Source: Clostridium sp. (GTDB lineage: Bacteria > Bacillota > Clostridia > Clostridiales > Clostridiaceae). From it: 64,000 bases of DNA. Position 1 is the stretch's first letter, and the number at the start of each line of letters is the position of its first letter. The DNA lies in assembly GCA_031292145.1 (NCBI GenBank), contig JARLHR010000170.1, positions 38,241-102,240 of the forward strand. The letters are read 5' to 3'. A program made the translations under genes and the position numbers. Below are positions 47,121-56,058 of the stretch, in pieces. The notes under the pieces are model-generated. The model saw only the letters and a program-made list of their open reading frames with translations. It had not been told where the DNA came from and searched no databases.

Positions 47121-47492
47121 TTAAATACCATCTTTTGCACTAATTTGAACTATAACACTACTTTCTTCTGGAGTCTTGTTTATATTATAGTCACTTATAT
47201 CATAATTTTTTAATTTTCCTAACTCCGTTAATAGCTCTTCCTTATTGCCTATTATCTTCACTTTTACATACCACTTACCATCAATTTTATTAGCCGATAA
47301 AATACTTTTATTGCTTAAATAATTTAATTCTTCGCTAAACTCCTTTAAAGTTTTATTATTATGTACTCTATTTTGAGAATTGTATACTATAATATTATTT
47401 TTATCTTTTTCACAATAATTTATACAGTAAATTTGAATAAAAACAAATGCAATCATAACCATTATGGCCATATATTTGAATAATTTATTCAT
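47121..47492 (-). CDS. Small membrane protein at the end of the pilus-like operon (PilO position)
   Basis: 123 residues: one N-terminal helix (about 7-25) and a polar alpha/beta tail. No family motif is recognised. The size, topology and place after the PilM- and PilN-position genes suggest an inner-membrane assembly protein of the PilO kind. It overlaps the gene before it by 8 bp, so it belongs to the operon. Confidence 0.6.
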   Translation of the reverse strand: MNKLFKYMAIMVMIAFVFIQIYCINYCEKDKNNIIVYNSQNRVHNNKTLKEFSEELNYLSNKSILSANKIDGKWYVKVKIIGNKEELLTELGKLKNYDISDYNINKTPEESSVIVQISAKDGI

Positions 47493-47892
47493 TTAAGCTT
47501 ACCCCTAACTTATATTTTTCATTATTACTTAAATTTATATCATTTATTCTTATGGAAGGATTTAAGCTTAATTTACTAACCTTATCAAAATTACTAATGA
47601 TTATGTCTCCGCTGTTATTCGCTATATGCGCTTCTTCAATATTATCATCAAAAATATTATTAATCCATATATTTATATCATCAGAGTATACTGATTTTTT
47701 CTTAATATCCTGCTTATTTGATGAAGGCTTTTCCTTAACTGCAGCAATGTTCCCTAAAGTTGTTGGAAGTAAAATTAAATCTATAACTAAAAAAAATATT
47801 AATATTTCTTTTTTTCTTTTGCTTTGCTTCAACTCCATTTTACACCGAATTTTTTCTGGAATAAAATTTTTGTTTTTCATGTATCTTCTCAT
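47485..47892 (-). CDS. Small membrane protein, PilN position
   Basis: 135 residues from the ATG at 47892 with GGAG eight bases before. A basic N-terminus leads to one membrane helix (about 30-50) and a polar extracytoplasmic part, the PilN layout. Sequence motifs are not strong enough for a firm name. It overlaps the preceding gene by about 50 bp. Confidence 0.6.
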   Translation of the reverse strand: MRRYMKNKNFIPEKIRCKMELKQSKRKKEILIFFLVIDLILLPTTLGNIAAVKEKPSSNKQDIKKKSVYSDDINIWINNIFDDNIEEAHIANNSGDIIISNFDKVSKLSLNPSIRINDINLSNNEKYKLGVSLNE

Positions 47893-48508
47893 CAAAATAT
47901 CTCCTTATATTCATTTTGGTGAACTTCATTTCGTTATGTGACGATACAATATCAATTGCACTCTCATCTATATATATCTTCTTATCATCACAATCTTCAA
48001 TTAGTTTATTTAATACGAATTCTTTATTTTCCTCAACTATCCCATGATTAAATAACCCTTCTTTAAAGAAAATATAGTAATAAACTTCTTCAAATTTTAT
48101 TAGAGCATTACAAGTAAAATTGTTGCATTTTAACGTTTTAGTCATAGCTTCTTTAATTACCAATTGAATTGGTGTCACTTCTATACTTTTTGTATCTACT
48201 GCTAATCTTTCTATTCTTCTAGCACCCTTTATATAGTAAATCATAATATTATTGTTTTTCTTCTCATAGTCATATAATATATCTCCATTTTGAGGAAAAT
48301 CATTATCTATGACTTTATTTACAAATTTAGATAACTTGAATTTATTTATCTTATTTTTAAATTGCTTAACCAATAGATCTTCTTCTAGAATTACTATTTT
48401 AATGTTTGATCGAAATAAATGACTAACTTCACTAATATTATCAAATTCATATTTTTCTTTATTGTAAATAAAGAAATCCTTACTCGCAAAAATTATAGAT
48501 TTTTTCAT
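47840..48508 (-). CDS. Hypothetical protein, PilM position
   Basis: 222 residues, no membrane helix, mixed alpha/beta, rich in Lys, Asn and Ile. It resembles a reduced PilM (actin-like assembly ATPase) only by place and size; no nucleotide-binding motif is visible. It lies between the prepilin genes and the PilN/PilO-like pair. Confidence 0.55.
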   Translation of the reverse strand: MKKSIIFASKDFFIYNKEKYEFDNISEVSHLFRSNIKIVILEEDLLVKQFKNKINKFKLSKFVNKVIDNDFPQNGDILYDYEKKNNNIMIYYIKGARRIERLAVDTKSIEVTPIQLVIKEAMTKTLKCNNFTCNALIKFEEVYYYIFFKEGLFNHGIVEENKEFVLNKLIEDCDDKKIYIDESAIDIVSSHNEMKFTKMNIRRYFDEKIHEKQKFYSRKNSV

Positions 48509-48569
48509 TAAAACTCCTATCCTATAAAACTACTAACGCATAGCTGAAATTACTTTCATAATAAATTTT

Positions 48570-48989
48570 TTATTCATTTTTATCTATAAACTTAAAAGTT
48601 GGAACTAATATTATTTTTTCTTCTTTATGCAAATACATAATTTGCCTTTCCCTAGTCAAATTATTAGATCTACTAGTTATTAAAATCAACTCATTATTTT
48701 TACTAGAATACTTAAGAATACTATCTTTATTTTTCATTTCAAAATCCTCCAAGAATATATCTGCATCATCGGGATTTTCTTTAATCTTATTATTAATTTT
48801 TATCATAAACTCATATAAATTCTTTTCTTCATTGTCATCAAAATCATAAATATCCATACTAGAATTATATAATGAACTTAATTCATTATCATATCTCATC
48901 ATCTTAAACATAAGACTTCCAAGTATGCTAATTAAAGATAATATTATTACTGAACTTATTAATATCGTTCCTTTTTTCTTTAAATGCAT
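48570..48989 (-). CDS. Pilus-operon membrane protein (PilX/ComGG-like)
   Basis: 139 residues with a short basic N-terminus (MHLKKKGTILISS) leading into one long hydrophobic helix, as in the minor pseudopilin GspK/PilX/ComGG class, which often lacks the Glu at position five. The C-terminal part is polar. It overlaps the upstream prepilin gene by 10 bp. Confidence 0.6.
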   Translation of the reverse strand: MHLKKKGTILISSVIILSLISILGSLMFKMMRYDNELSSLYNSSMDIYDFDDNEEKNLYEFMIKINNKIKENPDDADIFLEDFEMKNKDSILKYSSKNNELILITSRSNNLTRERQIMYLHKEEKIILVPTFKFIDKNE

Positions 48990-49444
48990 CGAATAAATTC
49001 CGTTCCTTCCTTATCACGCACAATAAAATAAGTTAGCTTTCCATTCTTTTTAATTTCAAGGCTATCTATATTATCAAGCATAGTATTTATTGTTTCTACA
49101 GTATTATTCTTTATATATTTGACATAAATTTTTCCTTCATTTGATTTAATAACTTTATCTAAGTCGTCGCTTTTATAACTTTTAGAAAATAAAACATAAT
49201 TATCATTTACCACTATTTTTTCAAGGCAGCCTTCTGATATTATGCTATCTAAATTTATAAAAAAACTTTGGTAATTATTATACTTAATTGTTATCTTTGC
49301 CGTTTCAATATATGACCTGTACATTGAAATATATAAACTAATCCCCTCTACTAAAATCATAGTTGTCAAAAAAATATATACTAAAGATTCTATAATGGTG
49401 AAACCTAATTTTCTAGTTATATTATAATAGTTTTTATACTTCAT
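48980..49444 (-). CDS. Prepilin-like protein with class III signal
   Basis: 154 residues from the ATG at 49444; an upstream in-frame start at 49477 would lengthen the leader. The sequence RKLGFTIIESLVYIFL carries the G-F-T-x-x-E prepilin peptidase site and helix. The 14-residue leader is followed by a pilin-like polar domain. It overlaps the gene before it by 11 bp. Confidence 0.75.
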   Translation of the reverse strand: MKYKNYYNITRKLGFTIIESLVYIFLTTMILVEGISLYISMYRSYIETAKITIKYNNYQSFFINLDSIISEGCLEKIVVNDNYVLFSKSYKSDDLDKVIKSNEGKIYVKYIKNNTVETINTMLDNIDSLEIKKNGKLTYFIVRDKEGTEFIRCI

Positions 49445-49862
49445 CCATCCACCAGCTTTTAATAAACTCTTTTTCAACTAATGCACTACTTCTGGAACTT
49501 TGAATATTGGCTATGATTTTTAATTTCAATCCCATACTATCTTCAGCAACTTTGCTTATTTCAATATCAGTTCCTTGTTCAAGCTCAGTTATAGGTATAT
49601 TAATTAGTTTTTTCGAAAAACCACTATCATATTTGAATCCAATTGTTCCATTACTTAACAGTGTTTCTATTTCATCTTTAGATATATTATACTTAAGTTC
49701 TTTTATTAAATTACAAACGGATCTTTCAACTTCCTCATGTAAAATTCTATTTTTTAAGATATTGGAGCTTTGTATATATGTCGTTACAACAAATGCAGTT
49801 GTCAATGATAGGATCATTATGGAAGCAACTACTTCGATTAAAATACTACCTTGTTTTTTCAT
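49434..49862 (-). CDS. Prepilin-like protein
   Basis: 142 residues beginning MKKQGSILIEVVASIMILSL: a four-residue-plus-Gly leader, Glu at position five after the cut, and a pilin helix. The remaining part is a polar domain. It overlaps neighbours on both sides (4 and 11 bp). Confidence 0.78.
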   Translation of the reverse strand: MKKQGSILIEVVASIMILSLTTAFVVTTYIQSSNILKNRILHEEVERSVCNLIKELKYNISKDEIETLLSNGTIGFKYDSGFSKKLINIPITELEQGTDIEISKVAEDSMGLKLKIIANIQSSRSSALVEKEFIKSWWMDEV

Positions 49863-50305
49863 ATGAACTTACCATCTTTTATAACAATTAAATCTACTCC
49901 AACGCCAATTGTTATATCCTGCTCTTCTTTATTCTTATCAATAAGTTCTATTGTAGTACCTTGCGCAATTCGGCCGTTAGGATTTATATATATACTTATA
50001 TCTTTACTGATTATTTGTATTCCTTTGGGTAAATTTATAATTTTTTCTATACCATCCCATCCTTCTATAAAACGAATCTGATTTTTACTTGCAGTTATTG
50101 TAATTTTTCCATATTTATTCTTTTCGCTACAAACTGCCTTGCCATATGTAAGTAAACTTTGTATTTCATAAATGCATCCACTTTCTTCTATATCACTTTT
50201 TATATTTGTTCCTAATTTACATAATGATATTGCTAAACTAAATAAAATTGTTAATATAAATAAACTTGCTACTGTTTCTATTAATGTAAATGCAGCTTTT
50301 TTCAT
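49859..50305 (-). CDS. Prepilin-like protein (GspH/ComGD type)
   Basis: 148 residues beginning MKKAAFTLIETVASLFILTI, a clear prepilin cleavage site (A-FTLIE) and helix. The downstream domain contains GAGVDL-like beta strands of minor pseudopilins. It starts on the base where pilC stops. Confidence 0.82.
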   Translation of the reverse strand: MKKAAFTLIETVASLFILTILFSLAISLCKLGTNIKSDIEESGCIYEIQSLLTYGKAVCSEKNKYGKITITASKNQIRFIEGWDGIEKIINLPKGIQIISKDISIYINPNGRIAQGTTIELIDKNKEEQDITIGVGVDLIVIKDGKFI

Positions 50306-51336
50306 TATTTTATTATGCCGCTTTGTAGCTTATCAAATAGCGGCAATACAAATCCTAAAATAAATGTTACTATAAAGCTAGCCATAATACATATAAATAT
50401 AGGGTTAATATATTTTAGATATCGCTTTATTTTATCATACAATTTATGTTCCAAGTTTTGTGCTAATTCCTTAAACCCCTCATCTATTCGGCCCCCTTCT
50501 TCATAGACTCTTATCATTGCTAATGTATATTTAGAAAATGATTTACTTTTTTCCACTGATTGAGTCAAAGTTGCTCCATCTTTGATATGTTTATTTATTT
50601 CTCTTATTTTCTTTTTAAAATAAGTTATACTCATGTTATTTTCACAATATTCTAATGCATGAGAAATATTTATTCCTGTACTCGTTATTATTGAAAATAG
50701 CAGCACCATCATATATTCAATAAATAAATTTACTATATTTATTCTTACGAACATACCAATATCTAGTTTGTTAAAAATAAACCTAAAAATAATTACTCCA
50801 ATTGTCATCCAAGAGATTATAGTGGTTATTCCGATAATAGGATTACTTTTAAAATTATTGTTCACATCATATAGAAATTTACAGCTAGCAGGCAATTCAA
50901 TATTCATAGACTTATAAATTTCACAAAAGCTTGGAATTATTTTATTTAATAAAAATAATCCAAGTATTATCATAGAGATAAAAACGAATATTGGATATGC
51001 ACATGCACTTCTAATTTCCTTTTTTATAAATAATACTTTATCATAAAAAACATTTAGCCCTTTTAGCACTTCATATAATTTACCGGTATCTTCTCCTATA
51101 GAAATTATGCCTGTAAAAAATTCAGGGTATAAATCATTAAATTGTGCAAAGCTCTCCGATAAGCTTTTTCCTTGCTTTACAGAAAATAATACTCTTGATA
51201 AACTATTTTTATATATTTTATTTGGTACAACATCCTCTACCAATTCTAAAGCTATGCTTATAGGTATCCCATCCATATAAATTTGAGCTAAGCTTCCCGA
51301 TATTAGTGATAGTTGATTTTCATTACTCCTATTCAT
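50305..51336 (-). CDS. Type II secretion/type IV pilus inner-membrane protein (PilC/GspF/ComGB)
   Basis: 343 residues with two GspF domains: each has a helical cytoplasmic part and membrane helices. GKSLSESFAQFNDLYPEFFTGIISIGEDTGKLYEVL in the first half and the shorter equivalent with KSFSKYTLAMIRVYEEGGRIDEGFKEL in the second are diagnostic. It overlaps the ATPase remnant by 8 bp. Confidence 0.88.
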   Translation of the reverse strand: MNRSNENQLSLISGSLAQIYMDGIPISIALELVEDVVPNKIYKNSLSRVLFSVKQGKSLSESFAQFNDLYPEFFTGIISIGEDTGKLYEVLKGLNVFYDKVLFIKKEIRSACAYPIFVFISMIILGLFLLNKIIPSFCEIYKSMNIELPASCKFLYDVNNNFKSNPIIGITTIISWMTIGVIIFRFIFNKLDIGMFVRINIVNLFIEYMMVLLFSIITSTGINISHALEYCENNMSITYFKKKIREINKHIKDGATLTQSVEKSKSFSKYTLAMIRVYEEGGRIDEGFKELAQNLEHKLYDKIKRYLKYINPIFICIMASFIVTFILGFVLPLFDKLQSGIIK

Positions 51337-52020
51337 TTAATCGTTCTCCCTCTATAAATTCAGAATAATCATCATAAGATATTTTTCCTAAAAACAACAA
51401 CCTTTCCAAGCCATATTTCATATTATCATTTGATAAATAACTGCTATCCTCATGCAATTCTTCTATTTTCTTTTTATCTTTTTCTTGTAAAAAATGCACT
51501 GCACTTACAATTTGTCTTCCACCATAACCAGCGTAATTACAAGCTTTACATCCAGATTTCTTATATATTACTTGTTCATTTATAGAATTTACATTGTCTA
51601 TTTCCTTGCATTCGTTACACAAAGTTTTGATTAACCTTTGTGATATTACTCCAACCAGTGCATCACTTAATAAGTAAGGCTTAATGCCCATGTTTTCTAA
51701 TCTCATGTAAACTTCTCTTGCAGATTTGCAGTGAATCGTACTAAATACCTTGTGCCCTGTAATAGAAGCTTTTACTGCCATATTTGCTGTTTCCTCATCT
51801 CTTATTTCATAATTACATCAGGATCCTGCCTTAATATACTTCTAAGACCATTGGAGAAGTCTATGTTTAATTTCTTATTTAAGCTCATTTGATTTATATT
51901 AGGCATAATGATTTCTACTGGATCTTCCAATGTTGTAATATTCAAAGATTTAGAGTCAATTTCTTTTAATATTGTGTAGAGAGTTGTACTCTTGCCTGAA
52001 CCAGTTGCACCATATACGAA
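51329..52020 (-). pseudogene. Broken PilB/GspE/ComGA assembly ATPase gene
   Basis: The C-terminal two-thirds of a secretion ATPase are readable in two frames. From about 52020 the frame reads FVYGATGSGKSTTLY (Walker A), TLEDPVE (Asp box) and LRSILRQDPDVIM (Walker B), then a loss of about seven bases near 51804-51811 within the expected VIMIGEIRD brings a stop. The other frame then continues EIRDEETANMAVKASITGH to the end at 51329 with the zinc-tetracysteine region. The N-terminal 200-300 residues are missing: the homology ends at about 52020, where a plus-strand HTH fragment begins. The pilus operon thus lacks a working assembly ATPase here. Confidence 0.85.
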
Positions 52021-52032
52021 AGTGCAACATTT

Positions 52033-52293
52033 AAGAAAGTATTTGAACCATATTATATTAGTTACAGAGAATTTTTAGATAATGATTTTTTTAACTCCTT
52101 TGAAGATACCATTGCAAATAGAATTAGAAAAGTGAGATATATTACTGGACTGTCACAAATTAACTTTGGAAAAAAGCTTCATAAATGCGAAAATACTATT
52201 GTTAAATGGGAATCTGGAGTATTTGTGCCAACCAAAGAATCCCAACAATTAATTATTGAAGCTTTTAATCTTCCTAAAAATTATTTTGATTAA
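52033..52293 (+). pseudogene. Fragment of an HTH (XRE-like) protein
   Basis: A plus-strand frame with no start codon ends at TAA 52291. Its 86 residues contain an HTH of the XRE type: RIRKVRYITGLSQINFGKKL then CENTIVKWESGVFVPTKE and a final LPKNYFD. It abuts the ATPase breakpoint at about 52020. It is the 3' end of a gene whose 5' part was lost in the same rearrangement. Confidence 0.7.
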
Positions 52294-52435
52294 TTATTAT
52301 AATAAATAAAAAAATATTGATTGGATTTTCCATTTGCAATTGTAAATATAAAAAAATACCAAACTAATCAACTTGTTTTTATATTACCACTACTTCGAAC
52401 TATATTATTTGCTCGATTTTTACCACAAAACAATA

Positions 52436-52470
52436 AAAACCCTTACAACTATTTAAATTGTAAGGGTTTT
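52436..52470. terminator. Bidirectional terminator
   Basis: AAAACCCTTACAA and TTGTAAGGGTTTT form a 13-bp stem around nine bases with T-runs on both sides. It would end the PLD-like gene on the minus strand and the HTH fragment on the plus strand. Confidence 0.85.
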
Positions 52471-52528
52471 TATTTCAATTTTGTTACTACTATATTCAGT
52501 TCACTTCACTTAAATTTTTATGGTTCGC

Positions 52529-53791
52529 CTAAAAATCAAATTCTTGATTCCTTAGCTTATTTATTGTTGCTTGATCAGTAGTCACTACGGCTAATTCTTC
52601 TCGCACATCTTCCTTATAATTTCCATCAAATGATAAGAAATTAAAACTACCTATTATTGCAAATTTGTTATCACAAATTAAAATTTTGCTATGTGTATCT
52701 CCCCTTTTAATTTTAAAAGTATCTCCATATGTCCTAAAGTTTTTTTCCAATCTTTGTGCAATTTCATCGGATCCTATGTTTCGGGAGTTTCGAGAATTAG
52801 AGTAATCTCTATAACTATTCTCACTTCGCCCTATTCCATAAACAATTCTTATTTTTACTCCTTTGTTAATAGAATTTTTTATATAATCATATACACCTGT
52901 ATTATTCATAACATGATTATTTATCCATGGACTAACTATATCAATTTCATTCTCTGCTACTTTAAATGCCTCTTCAAATTTTAATCTTATTTTCTCATTC
53001 TTAATTATCTCAAGATTAGTAGCACTCAATTCCCTTAACTGTTTTACAACGCCCTGCATTTCATTAACACTCTTTTTTACAGAAGCAATATGATTTTCTC
53101 TAAAATCATCTAAGTTTTTGTTCATTTCTTCTTTAAATTTTTTGTAATCAGATTTTTCAGCCGAAATATTTCCCACAAGTGAATTTAGTCGTTTCACATC
53201 CTGTTTTGCATAACTATTCATAATACTATTTATATGACTTTTTAGTTCTTTTTCTAAACTCTCAACGTCAATGTTATTTTGATATTCATTCTTTATAGAA
53301 TCAAATTGACTATCCATATTATTATAAATTTCAACCTTTGACAAATTAATTCGTTCTTCTATAAGTCTTTTAACTTGTTCGTTGTATAATACCACATTTG
53401 ATTGTTCTTTATTTTTAACTGATAACCATATAGATTCAATCTGTTCCTCACTCATACTAAATTTTTCATCTATTTTTTTTTGCACTATATAGTAACCAAC
53501 AATAACATTGTATAAAACAAACCAAATTAGTAAACATAATGAAATATAATAGAAGCATAACGCTATTTTTCCATCTGACATAATTGCCACCAAAAATGTT
53601 ACTGTCAGTATAATTAATTGCCAAAAACTCATTCCACTTTTAACTTGATCTTTAGCTTGTAAATATATTAAATAACATATTGCCAATATTGTTATAAAAC
53701 CAACTATATAAAATAACGACAGCGGAATAAAAAGAGTTGTTATTGATATAAGTACTATCATTAGCGATATAGTTATATTATTGTTTTTCAT
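52529..53791 (-). CDS. Membrane-anchored phospholipase D-like protein
   Basis: 420 residues. About four hydrophobic segments (residues 5-110) are followed by a coiled coil (about 115-265) and a C-terminal PLD-like domain. The catalytic HKD motif is HSKILICDNKFAIIGSFNF (His, Lys and Asp spaced as in the superfamily); only one motif is present, so activity needs a dimer, as in Nuc-type nucleases. Substrate could be DNA or lipid. It lies 15 bp after the OB-fold gene in the same direction and belongs with it. Confidence 0.78.
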   Translation of the reverse strand: MKNNNITISLMIVLISITTLFIPLSLFYIVGFITILAICYLIYLQAKDQVKSGMSFWQLIILTVTFLVAIMSDGKIALCFYYISLCLLIWFVLYNVIVGYYIVQKKIDEKFSMSEEQIESIWLSVKNKEQSNVVLYNEQVKRLIEERINLSKVEIYNNMDSQFDSIKNEYQNNIDVESLEKELKSHINSIMNSYAKQDVKRLNSLVGNISAEKSDYKKFKEEMNKNLDDFRENHIASVKKSVNEMQGVVKQLRELSATNLEIIKNEKIRLKFEEAFKVAENEIDIVSPWINNHVMNNTGVYDYIKNSINKGVKIRIVYGIGRSENSYRDYSNSRNSRNIGSDEIAQRLEKNFRTYGDTFKIKRGDTHSKILICDNKFAIIGSFNFLSFDGNYKEDVREELAVVTTDQATINKLRNQEFDF

Positions 53792-53806
53792 AATATATCA
53801 CCCCTA

Positions 53807-54829
53807 CTATTTAGTATATATCTTATCAATAATCAATTCTAATTTTCCATTATATTGGTCAACCATGGCAATTTCCCAAACAAGTGATTGACTATTTGCA
53901 GCATTATAGATTAAAGTTTTTCTTGCTTGTAATTCATTTCCTTCAGCATGAAACATCACTGCATCTATTTTTTTATTTTTATCGTTTTGGTCAATAAGTG
54001 TAAAGTACACATTTCCGTTGTTTTCTGTAACATTAGTTATATACCCACAGGAAGTTATCATTTTACCTCTATAATTTTCAGCAATATCACCTACATTTAT
54101 AAATTCGATTTTGCTTTCATCCCCTTTTTCTATGACATTTATATCTTCAGATTTTTCTGGTATAACCTCTATTTTGCCTTTGTACTCAGATATTTTCCCC
54201 TTTATACTTACTATGGAGTTAGTAGGCATATTTTCGCTATCATATGATAATTTGCTAAATATAGGTACACTTACTTCCTCATTGCTATTAGAGTCAGAAA
54301 TAGTTAAAAATATATCTCCAGTCGCTTGGTTATATTTTGATATTACCTTTCCTTTAAGAATAATCTCTTTTCCTATGTTATCTTTTGTAATTTTAATCTC
54401 TGGCACCACAGAAATATCACTCTGAGATTGAGGAACTATTTCTAAATTCCCATTATAAATATCGACCTTTCCTGAAAAACATAATAATTTATCTACACTA
54501 AACAACTGTTTATCAATTTTCTTATCTACAAATATAGCAATATCAATTTTCCCTGTTTCATCCGATACATTTAAAAAAATATTGCCTTTTTTATCCTCTG
54601 TTCGATTAACTATCGTAGCTTTTATTTTTACATCTTGTCCTTTCATAGCTGTATTTATTTTCGATATAGGTATTATATCAACTGATGAACTTGATGATTC
54701 TTCTTTTTCTGTACTCGTAACTGATTTTGTGAATAAGTTTTCCACTTTTCCACTTTTGTAAATACCCCATCCACTTAATATTAATGCTATTAATATTAGC
54801 CATAATGTAATTATTTTTGATTGTTTCAT
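53807..54829 (-). CDS. Membrane-anchored protein with three OB-fold domains
   Basis: 340 residues from the ATG at 54829, which has GGGGG seven bases before; a longer frame exists but has no ribosome site. After one membrane helix (about 7-23) and a Ser/Glu linker come three repeats of about 85 residues: each opens with I...G..V.I/L...V and has a G.I.L.VSD/TISD/TLID strand, the nucleic-acid OB-fold type seen in YhcR-like proteins. The domains should face outside. Together with the PLD-like protein it may act on extracellular or incoming nucleic acid; this is inference. Confidence 0.72.
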   Translation of the reverse strand: MKQSKIITLWLILIALILSGWGIYKSGKVENLFTKSVTSTEKEESSSSSVDIIPISKINTAMKGQDVKIKATIVNRTEDKKGNIFLNVSDETGKIDIAIFVDKKIDKQLFSVDKLLCFSGKVDIYNGNLEIVPQSQSDISVVPEIKITKDNIGKEIILKGKVISKYNQATGDIFLTISDSNSNEEVSVPIFSKLSYDSENMPTNSIVSIKGKISEYKGKIEVIPEKSEDINVIEKGDESKIEFINVGDIAENYRGKMITSCGYITNVTENNGNVYFTLIDQNDKNKKIDAVMFHAEGNELQARKTLIYNAANSQSLVWEIAMVDQYNGKLELIIDKIYTK

Positions 54830-55131
54830 TTCATTTCCCCCTAAATTATGCTGTTTACTATTTGTTTTTTTCTTTTTGTTTTTAAATTTAATCTCAAAAA
54901 AAACTAATCCTTTCATTTCAAGGGATATTATAACATAATATTTGCCTTATACATATATAGATATACTTATTATGACAACTTATCCTTAACTAAGAAAAGC
55001 ACATTAAACTAAATAAATTATTAATTAGGAAACAGAAATTAATTTTATTACATAAAAAAATTAATTTCTATATATAATGAAGAAAAGATTCATACCTGGA
55101 TTTTCATGGAAATATTAGTTTTTTTTATGCC
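54830..55131. other. Spacer upstream of the OB-fold/PLD pair
   Basis: Contains one 13-bp AT-rich hairpin (AGAAATTAATTTT / AAAATTAATTTCT, 55034-55069). No other feature was recognised; the promoter of the pair should be here. Confidence 0.4.
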
Positions 55132-55165
55132 AAAAAGAGCACCAAAATCACTTTGTGCTCTTTTT
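55132..55165 (-). terminator. Terminator overlapping the end of the XRE gene
   Basis: AAAAAGAGCAC and GTGCTCTTTTT form an 11-bp stem; the right arm is the end of the XRE coding sequence. Ts follow on the minus strand side. Confidence 0.7.
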
Positions 55166-55366
55166 ATTTGGTTCATATTTTAATATATCAGTAAGATCAC
55201 ATTCTAAAACTTCACATATTCTATCAATATGATCTAAATTTACTCTGTCAACTAATTCATTATAAAGTTCAGAAATAGTATTAGGTCTTATACCAGTTTT
55301 CCTAGCCAAATCAGCTTGAGTCCATCTCTTTTCCCCTAATACTCTAGATAAATAAATTCTTATCAT
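55148..55366 (-). CDS. XRE-family HTH regulator (Cro/CI type)
   Basis: 72 residues with the five-helix HTH: YLSRVLGEKRWTQADLARKT and GIRPNTISELYNELVDRVNL, DLTDIL at the end. Small regulators of this shape control mobile elements or toxin systems. A nested inverted repeat at 55429-55475 just upstream is the likely operator/promoter area. Ribosome site GGAGAGG. Confidence 0.85.
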   Translation of the reverse strand: MIRIYLSRVLGEKRWTQADLARKTGIRPNTISELYNELVDRVNLDHIDRICEVLECDLTDILKYEPNKKSTK

Positions 55367-55428
55367 ATGTATCCTCTCCTATATCGGGGATTATAATCTT
55401 AATTATTTTAACGTTTTTCTTTTTATCT

Positions 55429-55475
55429 ACCCAATAACAAATACCGATATAATATATCGCATTGCGTTATTGGGT
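55429..55475. promoter_or_regulatory. Nested inverted repeat upstream of the XRE gene
   Basis: Outer arms ACCCAATAAC and GTTATTGGGT enclose an inner CGATATAATATATCG palindrome. It is 63 bp before the XRE start codon. Operator function is inferred from place and symmetry. Confidence 0.5.
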
Positions 55476-55562
55476 GATTTCTAAGAAAACTCTAAATTTT
55501 CAATTTAATTTTAACATAAAGTTTAATGCTTATATTTTTTTGTTATGTTATATCAATTTTAG

Positions 55563-55814
55563 TTAGTTAAGAATAAATTTAGTAATAGCATTAATTATCT
55601 TTTTCTCTACATCTTTATTTTCTCTTGCTTTCATGAATATAGCCTCTAAGTCGTTCTTATAATATAATTCATAGTAGTTAAGTTTAAAATATTTATCTAC
55701 AGCATCTATTAAATGACTTTCATTACGTTTTGATTCTCCATCTAACTCTATAATTCCATTCTTTCCAAAATAAGCTGACCCTTTAAATACATTTTGGTTA
55801 TCTTTTATCATCAA
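55563..55814 (-). CDS. Small hypothetical protein
   Basis: 83 residues with GGGAGAG upstream of the start. No domain recognised; rich in Lys, Glu and Asn with two possible helices. It is 19 bp after the LexA-like gene in the same direction, so it belongs to that operon. Confidence 0.65.
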   Translation of the reverse strand: MMIKDNQNVFKGSAYFGKNGIIELDGESKRNESHLIDAVDKYFKLNYYELYYKNDLEAIFMKARENKDVEKKIINAITKFILN

Positions 55815-55833
55815 AAATCTCTCCCTTATTTTT

Positions 55834-56046
55834 TTAACTTATTTCTTTTACCCTTATGCTCCTGCTGCAGCCTTTTTCTTTAAAAATATAACCCTTTCTT
55901 TCTAATATATTAATATATCCTTGTACAGTAGATGTGGAATTTAATCCTGCAATTTCACATATTTCTCTAACTGTTGGTGGTATCTTCCTTTCTTTGATAT
56001 AACTTATAATAATATTCAATATTTTTTTCTCCTTATCCGTCAACAT
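55834..56046 (-). CDS. LexA DNA-binding domain alone
   Basis: 70 residues equal to the N-terminal winged HTH of LexA: MLTDKEKKILNIIISYI, PPTVREICEIAGLNSTSTV, and LERKGYIFKEKGCSRSIRV. The peptidase domain with its Ala-Gly cut site and Ser-Lys dyad is absent, so it cannot be inactivated by self-cleavage. It lies 12 bp after the 119-residue gene, behind the tandem SOS-like sites at 56439-56468, which it may bind. Confidence 0.85.
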   Translation of the reverse strand: MLTDKEKKILNIIISYIKERKIPPTVREICEIAGLNSTSTVQGYINILERKGYIFKEKGCSRSIRVKEIS

Positions 56047-56058
56047 TTAATCCTCTCC

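Noticed and set aside
52321-52581. 86-codon plus-strand frame near the PLD-like gene
   Set aside because: It runs through a bidirectional terminator and antisense to the PLD-like gene, with no ribosome site.
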